Shown here in pieces: positions 1-6,059 of a stretch of 6,730 bases of DNA. Positions within the stretch are counted from its first letter, which is position 1; each line of letters starts with the position of its first letter. Below the pieces are notes generated by a model. That model saw only the letters and a list, made by a program, of their open reading frames with translations, did not search any database and was not told the origin of the DNA. A program made the position numbers and the translations under genes. The DNA comes from Bacteroidota bacterium. GTDB taxonomy: Bacteria > Bacteroidota > Ignavibacteria > Kapaibacteriales > UBA2268. The DNA lies in assembly GCA_017428585.1 (NCBI GenBank), contig JAFRQN010000260.1, positions 1-6,730 of the forward strand, given 5' to 3'.

Positions 1-2
1 GT

Positions 3-31
3 ATTAAATAAAAACATTAATTAAATAAAAA
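3..31 (+). repeat. 12-bp AT-rich direct repeat in the murG leader
   Basis: The word ATTAAATAAAAA occurs at 3-14 and again at 20-31, a 17-bp period, ending just before the murG start codon. The window edge cuts off whatever lies upstream, so whether murG has its own promoter here cannot be judged. In DNA this AT-rich the repeat may be chance. Confidence 0.35.
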
Positions 32-36
32 GAAAT

Positions 37-1125
37 ATGAAAAATATATTGGTTGCCGCAGGCGGTACAGGCGGGCATTTATTTCCTGCATTAGCTGTAG
101 TTGAAACATTGAAAAAGAAATTAAATGATGAAATAGACTTTACATTTTATGGCTGCAGTGATAAGATAGAAGGCAGAGTAGTGCCTGAGTTAGGATATAA
201 ATTTTATGAAACAGATTTGCATGGAGTCAGCAATTTTATGTCCTTGAAAGGATTGCAGCTTCCATTTAAAATATTTAACAATATTATAAAAATAAAAAAG
301 TTTATAAAAGAAAATAATGTAGATGCAGTATTATGCGCAGGTGCATATTTAAGCGTTCCTCCGGGTATTGCAGCCAAACAGCTTGATAAGAAATTGTTTT
401 TAATGGAGTCTAATGTCAATATAGGCAAAGCAAATAAGTTTTTGCTTGATAGATGCGATATGATATTTACTTCATTTGCCAAGACCAGCGATTCTTTCCC
501 TGATTATATAAAAGATAAAGTTCGTTTAACTGGCAATCCAATCAGGTATTCTTTACTGGAAAGCAGAGAAAAAGAAGAAAGCAGAAAGAAATTCGGATTA
601 GATATAAATAAGAAAACTATTTTAATTTTTGGCGGCAGTCTTGGCGCAAAAACCATAAATAATTCTGTTATAAAAAATATAGATAATTTTGCAAAAAAAG
701 ACTATCAAATAATTTGGCAGTGCGGCAATATTCATAATTTTTCTGTAGAACTTCCATCGAACATTAAATTATTAAAATTTATTGATGATATGGGCAGTGC
801 ATATTCTGCTGCTGATTTAGTTGTTTCTCGTTCTGGAGCAACCTCTGCTGCCGAGATATGCGCATTGGGCAAGCCTTCTATTTTAGTTCCATTGCCTTCT
901 GCATCAAATAATGAACAATATCTGAATGCACAGGAAATGGATAAATCTGGCGCTGCTGTTTTGGTTAAAAATGAGGATATTGAAGGCAGATTATATGATC
1001 TAATCGAAGAATTGATCAATAACAATGAAAAATTAAATGCTATGTCTCAAAAAGCATTGTCTTTAGGCAATCCAAAAGCAAGCGAAGAGATTGCAGATAC
1101 AATAATAAAACAGCTAATGAATTAA
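37..1125 (+). CDS. murG: MurG, UDP-GlcNAc:lipid I N-acetylglucosaminyltransferase
   Basis: This enzyme transfers GlcNAc from UDP-GlcNAc to lipid I at the inner face of the cytoplasmic membrane, giving lipid II for peptidoglycan. The 362 residues match the usual GT28/GT-B MurG length. Visible landmarks: the N-terminal glycine-rich GGTGGH loop at 9-14 (lipid-pyrophosphate side), GAYLSVPPG near 102-110, TGNPIR at 165-170, the second glycine loop GGSLGA at 199-204, and the C-terminal UDP-GlcNAc site with SRSGATSAAE at 264-273 (acidic E273) and NNEQYLNA at 291-298. The ATG is chosen because the first glycine loop then sits at the normal distance from the N terminus. Upstream there is only an A-rich stretch with AGAA, so the Shine-Dalgarno is poor. 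No other mur or dcw-cluster gene is in view. Nothing is truncated or missing. The identification is secure from motifs and length. Confidence 0.96.
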   Translation: MKNILVAAGGTGGHLFPALAVVETLKKKLNDEIDFTFYGCSDKIEGRVVPELGYKFYETDLHGVSNFMSLKGLQLPFKIFNNIIKIKKFIKENNVDAVLCAGAYLSVPPGIAAKQLDKKLFLMESNVNIGKANKFLLDRCDMIFTSFAKTSDSFPDYIKDKVRLTGNPIRYSLLESREKEESRKKFGLDINKKTILIFGGSLGAKTINNSVIKNIDNFAKKDYQIIWQCGNIHNFSVELPSNIKLLKFIDDMGSAYSAADLVVSRSGATSAAEICALGKPSILVPLPSASNNEQYLNAQEMDKSGAAVLVKNEDIEGRLYDLIEELINNNEKLNAMSQKALSLGNPKASEEIADTIIKQLMN

Positions 1126-1239
1126 TATTTAATTTCTTAAATTTAATTATTAACTATTATCAAACAAATACTGCAATAGTATGTATTTTTATTAAAATTA
1201 GATAATATATTTATATTAGTTTTTTATTATATTATTTTT

Positions 1240-1267
1240 TTGTATTTTAGTACTGAAATTATATAAA
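1240..1267 (+). promoter_or_regulatory. Possible sigma-70-type promoter for the response regulator
   Basis: A -10-like TATAAA at 1262-1267 (5 of 6 matches to consensus) lies 16 nt after a weak -35-like TTGTAT at 1240-1245 (3 of 6). It would start transcription near 1274 and give a short leader of about 28 nt. In DNA this AT-rich, TATAAA-like words arise by chance, so this is only a candidate. Confidence 0.3.
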
Positions 1268-1290
1268 ATTGTATTTATTTTTTTAGTTTT

Positions 1291-1294
1291 AGGA
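1291..1294 (+). promoter_or_regulatory. Shine-Dalgarno site of the response regulator
   Basis: AGGA lies 7 nt before the ATG at 1302. It is the clearest ribosome binding site in the window and fixes this start. It contrasts with murG, thiC and ruvA, whose starts have no good Shine-Dalgarno. Confidence 0.7.
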
Positions 1295-1301
1295 TAAATA
1301 T

Positions 1302-1985
1302 ATGAAAATATTAATCATCGAATCCGATAAACGGATAACTCAATATTTAGCTTTGGCATTAGAAAAAGAAGAAAATTTTCAAGTAACAGAATGTCATTGC
1401 GGCGCTAAAGGTTTAAAACTTGCTCAGAATGAAAAGTTTGACATTTTACTGCTTGAAATTGCGCTTCCAAAAGTGGATGGTTTTTCTATAATTAGCAAAT
1501 TGAGGGAAATAGGCAGTGATTTACCTATTATAGTATTATCTACACAGTTATCATTGGAAGAAAAAGTATCTGTTTTGAGACTTGGAGCAGACGATTATAT
1601 CTGCAAGCCATTCCATATAGAAGAAGTTAAGGCAAGAATTTATAATTTAAGGCGGCGTTGCTGCAACTCAGACAGAAATATACAGGTTGATGATTTAGTA
1701 TTAAATACTGTTACGCATATAGCTTATAAGAATAATATTCCTATAGAGCTGTCTCAAAAAGAATATCTATTGTTGTGTTATTTTATGCAAAATGTAAATA
1801 AGATTTTAACTAGACAGGATATTCAAAATAATATTGACAAAGAACCGTTTGATATTAAATCTAATTTAATTGATGTTTATGTAAAGAGGCTGAGGAATAA
1901 AATCCAATCTTCAAAGAATGGACCTGATTATCCTTATATTAAGAGTATTAGGGGAATTGGTTATAAGATGATAACGAAATTTTAA
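1302..1985 (+). CDS. Orphan OmpR/PhoB-family response regulator with degenerate phosphorylation site
   Basis: This cytoplasmic DNA-binding transcription regulator has 227 residues, normal for the family. The receiver domain (about 1-120) is followed by a winged-helix domain (about 128-225), recognisable from ELSQKEYLLL (149-158), the VYVKRLRNKI recognition region (192-201) and IKSIRGIGYKM (213-223). In the receiver, the phosphoacceptor Asp is replaced by Glu: the FDILLLEIALP motif puts E52 there (GAA at 1455-1457). The acidic pocket reads E7-S8-D9 rather than the usual E-D-D. The switch Ser/Thr (S80), K102 in KPF and the GADDY segment (95-99) of the dimer face are kept. No histidine kinase gene is adjacent. 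I infer a regulator that works without phosphorylation, as described for ChxR of Chlamydia and HP1043 of Helicobacter. Family assignment is firm; the regulon is unknown. Confidence 0.93.
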   Translation: MKILIIESDKRITQYLALALEKEENFQVTECHCGAKGLKLAQNEKFDILLLEIALPKVDGFSIISKLREIGSDLPIIVLSTQLSLEEKVSVLRLGADDYICKPFHIEEVKARIYNLRRRCCNSDRNIQVDDLVLNTVTHIAYKNNIPIELSQKEYLLLCYFMQNVNKILTRQDIQNNIDKEPFDIKSNLIDVYVKRLRNKIQSSKNGPDYPYIKSIRGIGYKMITKF

Positions 1986-1991
1986 TGTTAA

Positions 1992-2005
1992 TTTATTGCA
2001 ATAAA
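1992..2005. promoter_or_regulatory. 14-bp perfect palindrome TTTATTGCAATAAA
   Basis: TTTATTGCAATAAA is its own reverse complement and lies just after the response-regulator stop and about 60 bp upstream of the speA -10 candidate. It is one of the few places in this gap with G and C. It could be an operator dyad or a weak RNA hairpin; there is no T-run after it, so it is not a standard terminator. The role is unknown. Confidence 0.35.
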
Positions 2006-2040
2006 ATTAGATAATCAAATTATTTAATAAAAAATATATT

Positions 2041-2069
2041 TATATTGCTTTTATTGAAATATATATAAT
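2041..2069 (+). promoter_or_regulatory. Possible promoter of the speA-thiC-ruvA-LRR run
   Basis: A perfect -10 hexamer TATAAT sits at 2064-2069. The best-spaced upstream hexamer, 17 nt away, is the poor -35 match TATATT at 2041-2046. Initiation near 2076 would give a leader of roughly 60 nt. The TGAAAT-ATATA-ATT surroundings resemble those of the candidate promoter before the response regulator. The weak -35 leaves room for an activator, but this is inference. Confidence 0.35.
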
Positions 2070-2134
2070 TAGTTAGCGTATTATATATAAAATATATTTC
2101 ATTTTTTTATTTACATATTTAGGTTAAACTATAA

Positions 2135-4042
2135 ATGAGAAAATGGCAGATAGAAGATGCAGCTGAGTTATATAATATAAACGGCTGGGGAGCTGGTTAT
2201 TTTAAAATTAATTCAAAAGGCAATGTTACTGTTACTCCAAAAATGAATGGAGTAGAGGTTGATTTGAAAGAATTAATAGATGAATTGCAGCTTCGAGATG
2301 TTTCGACACCTGTATTATTAAGATTTCCTGATATTTTGGATACAAGAATTGAAATGGTATCTAAATGTTTTCAGAAAGCGGCAAAACAATATTCTTATAA
2401 TGCAGAAAATTTCATCATTTATCCAATCAAAGTTAATCAAATGAAGCCTGTGGTTGAAGAAATACTTAATCACGGCAGAAAATTTAATATGGGATTGGAA
2501 GCTGGCTCTAAACCAGAACTTCATGCTATTTTAGCTGTAAGTACTGATGAATCTTTGATTATATGTAATGGATACAAGGATGATGATTATATTGAGTTGG
2601 CATTGTTAGCCCAAAAGATGGGCAGGAATATTTTCATTGTAGTAGAAAAACCTAATGAAGTAAAACGAATAATAGATATTTCAAAAAAAATAAAAATAAA
2701 GCCAAATATCGGCCTGCGTATTAAATTGTCAAGTTCTGGAAGTGGAAAATGGGAAGACAGCGGCGGTGACAAAAGCAAATTTGGTTTGACATCAAGTGAA
2801 GTATTGCAGGTTATTGATATACTTGACCAAAACAATATGAAGGAAGCTGTAAGGCTTATTCATTTCCATATTGGCAGTCAAGTAACTAAAATTAGACGTT
2901 TTAAGACTGCTTTCGGCGAAGCAGCAAATTTCTATGTACAAATCAGGAAGTTAGGTTGTAATGTAGATTATGTTGATATAGGCGGCGGACTTGGCGTTGA
3001 TTATGAAGGCATTCGTTCTTCAAGCAGTACCAGCAGTATTGATTATTCTATTCAAGAATATATGAATGATGCTATTTTTAATATTGTTGATGCTGCAAAT
3101 AAAAACAATCTTCCTCATCCTAATATTATCAGTGAAAGCGGTCGTTCATTAACTGCTCATCATGCTATACTTGTTGTTGATGTATTGGATGAAGCGTCTA
3201 TGCCAAAAATGGCTGAAGATTTTGAATTAAAAGAAGAACACCATGAACTTGTAAAAGAATTATATGCTATTTGGGATAATTTGCCGACAGGCGGGACAAT
3301 ATCCACTGGCAGAATTATTGAATCTTGGCATGATGCGCAGCAAATAAGAGAAGATTCTTTGGATATGTTTAGATTTGGCAATTTAGACTTGGAAACTCGC
3401 GCAATTATTGAAAAATTATATTGGGCGATTGCTGCTGAGATGTACACTCTTATTTCTGAATTAAAGCATCAAACTGAAGAAGTGAGAAATTTGGCAAAAA
3501 TATTAACTGATAAATATTTCTGTAATTTCTCTTTATTCCAGTCTTTGCCTGATACTTGGGCAATAGATCAATTATTCCCGATTATTCCAATTCACAGACA
3601 TACTGAAAAACCTGATAAAGTTGTTACTTTACAGGATATTACTTGTGATTCTGACGGCAAGATAGATAATTTTGTTACTACATCTAATTTGCCGAATGCG
3701 CTGCCTGTTCACAAGCTAAAACATAATGAACAGTATTTTATCGGAGTTTTCCTTGTAGGCGCTTATCAAGAAATACTTGGAGACCTTCATAATTTATTCG
3801 GTGATACTAACGCTGTTCATGTTACTGTTGATGACAACGGCTATAATATTAAACAAATTATTTATGGTGAAACAGTAGCGGAAGTATTGGAATATGTACA
3901 GTATAATCCTAAAAAATTAGCCAGAAATGTTGAAACTTGGGTAACTGCAGCCGTCAAAGCTGGTAAACTTACCATGCAGGAAGGCAAGGAATTTTTGTCT
4001 ATTTATAGATCTGGATTATTCGGCTATACTTATTTGGAATAA
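2135..4042 (+). CDS. speA: SpeA, biosynthetic arginine decarboxylase (PLP, fold III)
   Basis: This enzyme decarboxylates L-arginine to agmatine and CO2, the first step of the agmatine route to putrescine. The 635 residues are close to the E. coli SpeA length and far longer than diaminopimelate or ornithine decarboxylases of the same fold (about 400-450), which rules those out. Landmarks: N-terminal WQIEDAAELYNINGWG (4-19), the PLP Schiff-base lysine K99 in YPIKVNQ (96-102), HFHIGSQ (243-249), the phosphate-binding glycine loop GGGLGVDY (283-290), SESGR (333-337), and the active-site cysteine C504 in DITCDSDG (501-508). VGAYQEILGDLHNLFGD (541-557) is also typical. The ATG at 2135 gives the conserved N terminus. 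It heads a run of four close genes; no agmatinase (speB) or agmatine deiminase is in view. No defects seen. Confidence 0.96.
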   Translation: MRKWQIEDAAELYNINGWGAGYFKINSKGNVTVTPKMNGVEVDLKELIDELQLRDVSTPVLLRFPDILDTRIEMVSKCFQKAAKQYSYNAENFIIYPIKVNQMKPVVEEILNHGRKFNMGLEAGSKPELHAILAVSTDESLIICNGYKDDDYIELALLAQKMGRNIFIVVEKPNEVKRIIDISKKIKIKPNIGLRIKLSSSGSGKWEDSGGDKSKFGLTSSEVLQVIDILDQNNMKEAVRLIHFHIGSQVTKIRRFKTAFGEAANFYVQIRKLGCNVDYVDIGGGLGVDYEGIRSSSSTSSIDYSIQEYMNDAIFNIVDAANKNNLPHPNIISESGRSLTAHHAILVVDVLDEASMPKMAEDFELKEEHHELVKELYAIWDNLPTGGTISTGRIIESWHDAQQIREDSLDMFRFGNLDLETRAIIEKLYWAIAAEMYTLISELKHQTEEVRNLAKILTDKYFCNFSLFQSLPDTWAIDQLFPIIPIHRHTEKPDKVVTLQDITCDSDGKIDNFVTTSNLPNALPVHKLKHNEQYFIGVFLVGAYQEILGDLHNLFGDTNAVHVTVDDNGYNIKQIIYGETVAEVLEYVQYNPKKLARNVETWVTAAVKAGKLTMQEGKEFLSIYRSGLFGYTYLE

Positions 4043-4050
4043 TTTATAAT

Positions 4051-4069
4051 ATAGAATTAAAATAGAATT
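4051..4069. repeat. 8-bp direct repeat ATAGAATT with 11-bp period
   Basis: ATAGAATT occurs at 4051-4058 and 4062-4069, separated by three A residues, in the speA-thiC gap. An 11-bp period places both copies on the same helix face, the arrangement used by OmpR/PhoB-type regulators such as PhoB. Whether anything binds here is unknown, and chance is possible in this AT-rich DNA. Confidence 0.35.
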
Positions 4070-4085
4070 TATATATTAATATATA
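4070..4085. repeat. 16-bp A/T-only palindrome upstream of thiC
   Basis: TATATATTAATATATA is a perfect palindrome ending 11 nt before the thiC ATG and followed by TTTT. As RNA it would form only a weak AU hairpin, so neither a terminator nor a firm attenuator can be claimed. It occupies the place where a ribosome binding site would be expected. Confidence 0.35.
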
Positions 4086-4096
4086 TTTTGTGAGAA

Positions 4097-5410
4097 ATGA
4101 AAAACTATAATACACAAATAGAAGCGGCAAAAAAGGGTATAATTACTCCTGAAATGAAATTAGTCGCTGAAAAAGAAAACTTTAACGTTGATAAATTAAT
4201 GCAGCTTGTTGCATTAGGACAAATTACAATACCTGCAAATATTAATCATACTTCTTTATCTGCAGAAGGAATAGGCAAAGGACTTCGTACTAAGATAAAT
4301 GTAAATCTTGGTATATCAGGCGATAGCAGGAATTATGATTTAGAGATGGAAAAAGTCAAATTAGCGATATCTTTTGGCTGTGAATCTATTATGGATTTAA
4401 GCAATTACGGAAAAACAAATGTATTCCGTCAAGAACTTATTAAGATGTCGCCTGCTATGATAGGTACTGTACCTATGTATGATGCTATTGGATACTTAGA
4501 AAAAGATTTATTAGATATAACTGCGCAGGATTTCTTGACTGTCATCGAAGCTCATGCTAAAGAAGGCGTGGATTTCCAAACTATTCATGCTGGCATAAAT
4601 AGACGCACGATTGAAGCATTTAAGCGTGAAAAACGTTTAACTAATATTGTTTCAAGAGGCGGTTCTTTATTGTTTGCATGGATGGAGCTTACAGGAAATG
4701 AAAATCCATTCTTTGAATATTATGATGATGTTTTGGATATCCTTCATAAATATGATGTTACTATCAGTATTGGTGATGCTATGAGGCCGGGTTGTACTAA
4801 TGATAGTACTGATGCTGGACAAATAAGTGAATTGATAGAAATTGGCAATCTAACTAAACGCGCTTGGGATAGAAATGTACAAGTATTGGTTGAAGGGCCG
4901 GGACACATGGCTATGAATGAAATAGAAACAAACGTTACTATTCAAAAACGTATATGCCATAACGCTCCATTTTATGTTTTAGGTCCTCTTGTTACTGATA
5001 TTGCGCCGGGATATGATCATATTACTTCCGCCATCGGTGGAGCAATAGCAGCAGCAGCAGGAGCTGATTTCTTATGTTATGTTACTCCTGCAGAACATTT
5101 AAGACTTCCTGATCTAAATGATGTGAGAGAGGGTATTGTTGCTTCTAAAATCGCCGCTCACGCTGCTGATATCGCAAAAGGCATTCCTAATGCAAGAGAT
5201 ATAGACAACAAAATGAGCGATGCAAGAAGAAGAATTGAATGGGAAGAAATGTTCTCATACGCTATCGATCCTGAAAAAGCAAGAAGATATTTTGAAAGCA
5301 TTCCACCTTCTGAACGTCATACTTGTTCTATGTGCGGCAAAATGTGCGCTATGAGAACTACTAATAAAATTCTTGCTGGTGAAAAAGTTGAATTTTGCTC
5401 TGAAAAATAG
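4097..5410 (+). CDS. thiC: ThiC, phosphomethylpyrimidine (HMP-P) synthase, short form
   Basis: ThiC is a non-canonical radical-SAM enzyme that rearranges aminoimidazole ribotide into HMP-P, the pyrimidine half of thiamine. At 437 residues this is the short form (E. coli ThiC is about 630, with an extra N-terminal domain). Landmarks: IPANINH (45-51), GKGLRTKINVNLGIS (60-74), GTVPMYDA (123-130), HAGI (164-167), SRGGS (186-190), GDAMRPG (226-232), VEGPGH (265-270), LGPLVTDIAPGYDHIT (295-310), and the C-terminal [4Fe-4S] cysteines C410, C413 and C417. The cluster motif reads CX2CX3C rather than the long-form CX2CX4C; I recall this spacing in other short ThiC proteins. The ATG is supported by the family-like start leading to KKGIITPEM, although the only SD-like bases (GAG) are two nt away. 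It lies 54 bp after speA, with no TPP riboswitch between and no other thi gene nearby. Confidence 0.96.
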   Translation: MKNYNTQIEAAKKGIITPEMKLVAEKENFNVDKLMQLVALGQITIPANINHTSLSAEGIGKGLRTKINVNLGISGDSRNYDLEMEKVKLAISFGCESIMDLSNYGKTNVFRQELIKMSPAMIGTVPMYDAIGYLEKDLLDITAQDFLTVIEAHAKEGVDFQTIHAGINRRTIEAFKREKRLTNIVSRGGSLLFAWMELTGNENPFFEYYDDVLDILHKYDVTISIGDAMRPGCTNDSTDAGQISELIEIGNLTKRAWDRNVQVLVEGPGHMAMNEIETNVTIQKRICHNAPFYVLGPLVTDIAPGYDHITSAIGGAIAAAAGADFLCYVTPAEHLRLPDLNDVREGIVASKIAAHAADIAKGIPNARDIDNKMSDARRRIEWEEMFSYAIDPEKARRYFESIPPSERHTCSMCGKMCAMRTTNKILAGEKVEFCSEK

Positions 5411-5428
5411 TTTTTTTTATAGTATAAA
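5400..5428 (+). promoter_or_regulatory. Possible internal promoter before ruvA
   Basis: CTGAAA (5400-5405, 4 of 6 to the -35 consensus) and TATAAA (5423-5428, 5 of 6 to the -10) are separated by 17 nt, overlapping the thiC stop. Transcription would start near 5435, only a few bases before the ruvA ATG. This would give an essentially leaderless message, which would fit the lack of a Shine-Dalgarno there. It is a candidate only. Confidence 0.3.
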
Positions 5429-5437
5429 TTAGTATTT

Positions 5438-6034
5438 ATGATTGCACAGATTACTGGAAAAATTATTTCTAAGAAAACAACAGAAGTTGTTGTTTTATGT
5501 TCTGGCATTGGGTTTTTATTATCGTCTCCGATTTCCACTATGGAAAAGCTGCCAGATATTGGTGAAACGGTAACATTGCAGACTTTATTGATACCAAAAG
5601 AAGATGCTATGCTTTTATTTGGTTTCTATACTGATCAAGAGAGAGAAATATTTAAATTATTAATGACTGTTTCTGGTATTGGTCCAAAATCTGCTCTTGG
5701 CATTTTGTCTTCAATCAGTATTCCTGAATTTTGTTCTGCTATAAATACTAACAATTTAGCTTTATTAAAAAAGATGCCGGGTATAGGTCCAAAGACTGCT
5801 GAACGTATTTTAGTAGAATTAAGAGACAAATTACCTAATTTTGAACAATCAGAATCCGCAGGAGATCACGAAGATATACTTTCTATTGCTCAAGATGCTG
5901 TTAATGCTCTTGTAACATTAGGATTCCTTAGAGCAAAAGCTGATAAAGAGGTTAGACAGGTTCTAAAAGAAAATGACAATAACTTAACAATAGAACAAAT
6001 TATTAGTATCGTTTTGCAAAAAAATAAACATTAA
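5438..6034 (+). CDS. ruvA: RuvA, Holliday-junction binding subunit of the RuvAB branch-migration motor
   Basis: RuvA tetramers bind four-way DNA junctions and load the RuvB helicase for branch migration in recombinational repair. The 198 residues match the family (E. coli 203). Domain I is an OB fold (about 1-63) beginning MIAQITGKI, with the acidic pin E55-D56 and the LLFGF end (59-63). Domain II holds two helix-hairpin-helix motifs, VSGIGPKSALGIL (78-90) and MPGIGPKTAERIL (113-125). An acidic, polar linker (about 134-147) leads to domain III (about 148-195), which contacts RuvB. The start is set by the OB-fold N terminus; no Shine-Dalgarno precedes it, only a T-run and AT-rich bases. It lies 27 bp after thiC. 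ruvB and ruvC are not adjacent, so the complex must be encoded elsewhere. No defects seen. Confidence 0.96.
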   Translation: MIAQITGKIISKKTTEVVVLCSGIGFLLSSPISTMEKLPDIGETVTLQTLLIPKEDAMLLFGFYTDQEREIFKLLMTVSGIGPKSALGILSSISIPEFCSAINTNNLALLKKMPGIGPKTAERILVELRDKLPNFEQSESAGDHEDILSIAQDAVNALVTLGFLRAKADKEVRQVLKENDNNLTIEQIISIVLQKNKH

Positions 6035-6048
6035 TTTTGATACTTGAT

Positions 6049-6053
6049 GGAAG
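6049..6053 (+). promoter_or_regulatory. Shine-Dalgarno site of the LRR protein gene
   Basis: GGAAG lies 6 nt before the ATG at 6060 within the 25-bp gap after ruvA. It supports that start and independent translation initiation in a shared message. Confidence 0.5.
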
Positions 6054-6059
6054 CAGTAA

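Larger units (their letters stand above)
1126..1301. other. AT-rich intergenic region between murG and the response regulator
   Basis: This 176-bp gap is almost entirely A and T and contains no plausible gene. It holds a weak A/T-only inverted repeat just after murG (1127-1135 against 1139-1147, one mismatch, 3-nt loop). It also holds an inverted repeat ATACT/AGTAT around GCAAT (1168-1182), the words AAAATTAGATAAT (1194-1206) and AATATATTTATATT (1204-1217) that recur before speA, a possible promoter, and a good ribosome binding site. No convincing intrinsic terminator (GC stem plus T-run) ends murG. Confidence 0.6.
1986..2134. other. AT-rich intergenic region between the response regulator and speA
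   Basis: This 149-bp gap has no plausible gene. It contains a palindrome seven bases after the regulator stop codon, AAAATTAGATAAT at 2003-2015, AATATATTTATATT at 2033-2046, a perfect -10-like TATAAT, and a weak AGG (2121-2123) 11 nt before the speA ATG. No intrinsic terminator with a GC-rich stem is seen after the regulator gene, so some read-through into speA is possible. Confidence 0.6.

Noticed and set aside
1127..1147. Inverted repeat after murG as an intrinsic terminator
   Set aside because: The stem is A/T only with a mismatch and is not followed by a clear T-run, so it would be a very weak hairpin.
1126..1301. Small RNA or riboswitch in the murG-regulator gap
   Set aside because: Almost no G or C is available for stable structure and no known riboswitch core is visible.
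2318..3447. Reverse-strand open frames inside speA (2318-2524, 2587-2835, 3160-3447), with similar ones inside murG, thiC and ruvA
   Set aside because: They lie opposite well-conserved genes, show no recognisable motifs, and contain compositions expected from reading AT-rich coding DNA backwards.
2135..4042. Diaminopimelate, ornithine or carboxynorspermidine decarboxylase instead of SpeA
   Set aside because: The 635-residue length, the YPIKVNQ lysine motif and DITCDSDG are characteristic of biosynthetic arginine decarboxylase; the other enzymes are much shorter.
5326..5349. ThiC cluster cysteines spaced CX2CX3C instead of CX2CX4C
   Set aside because: It looked like a one-residue loss, but I recall the same spacing (CTMCGKMC-like) in other short-form ThiC proteins, and the surrounding sequence is intact. 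It is treated as a family feature rather than a defect.
5411..5418. Run of eight T just after the thiC stop as a terminator
   Set aside because: There is no hairpin-forming GC stem immediately upstream; ruvA begins only 27 bp after the stop.
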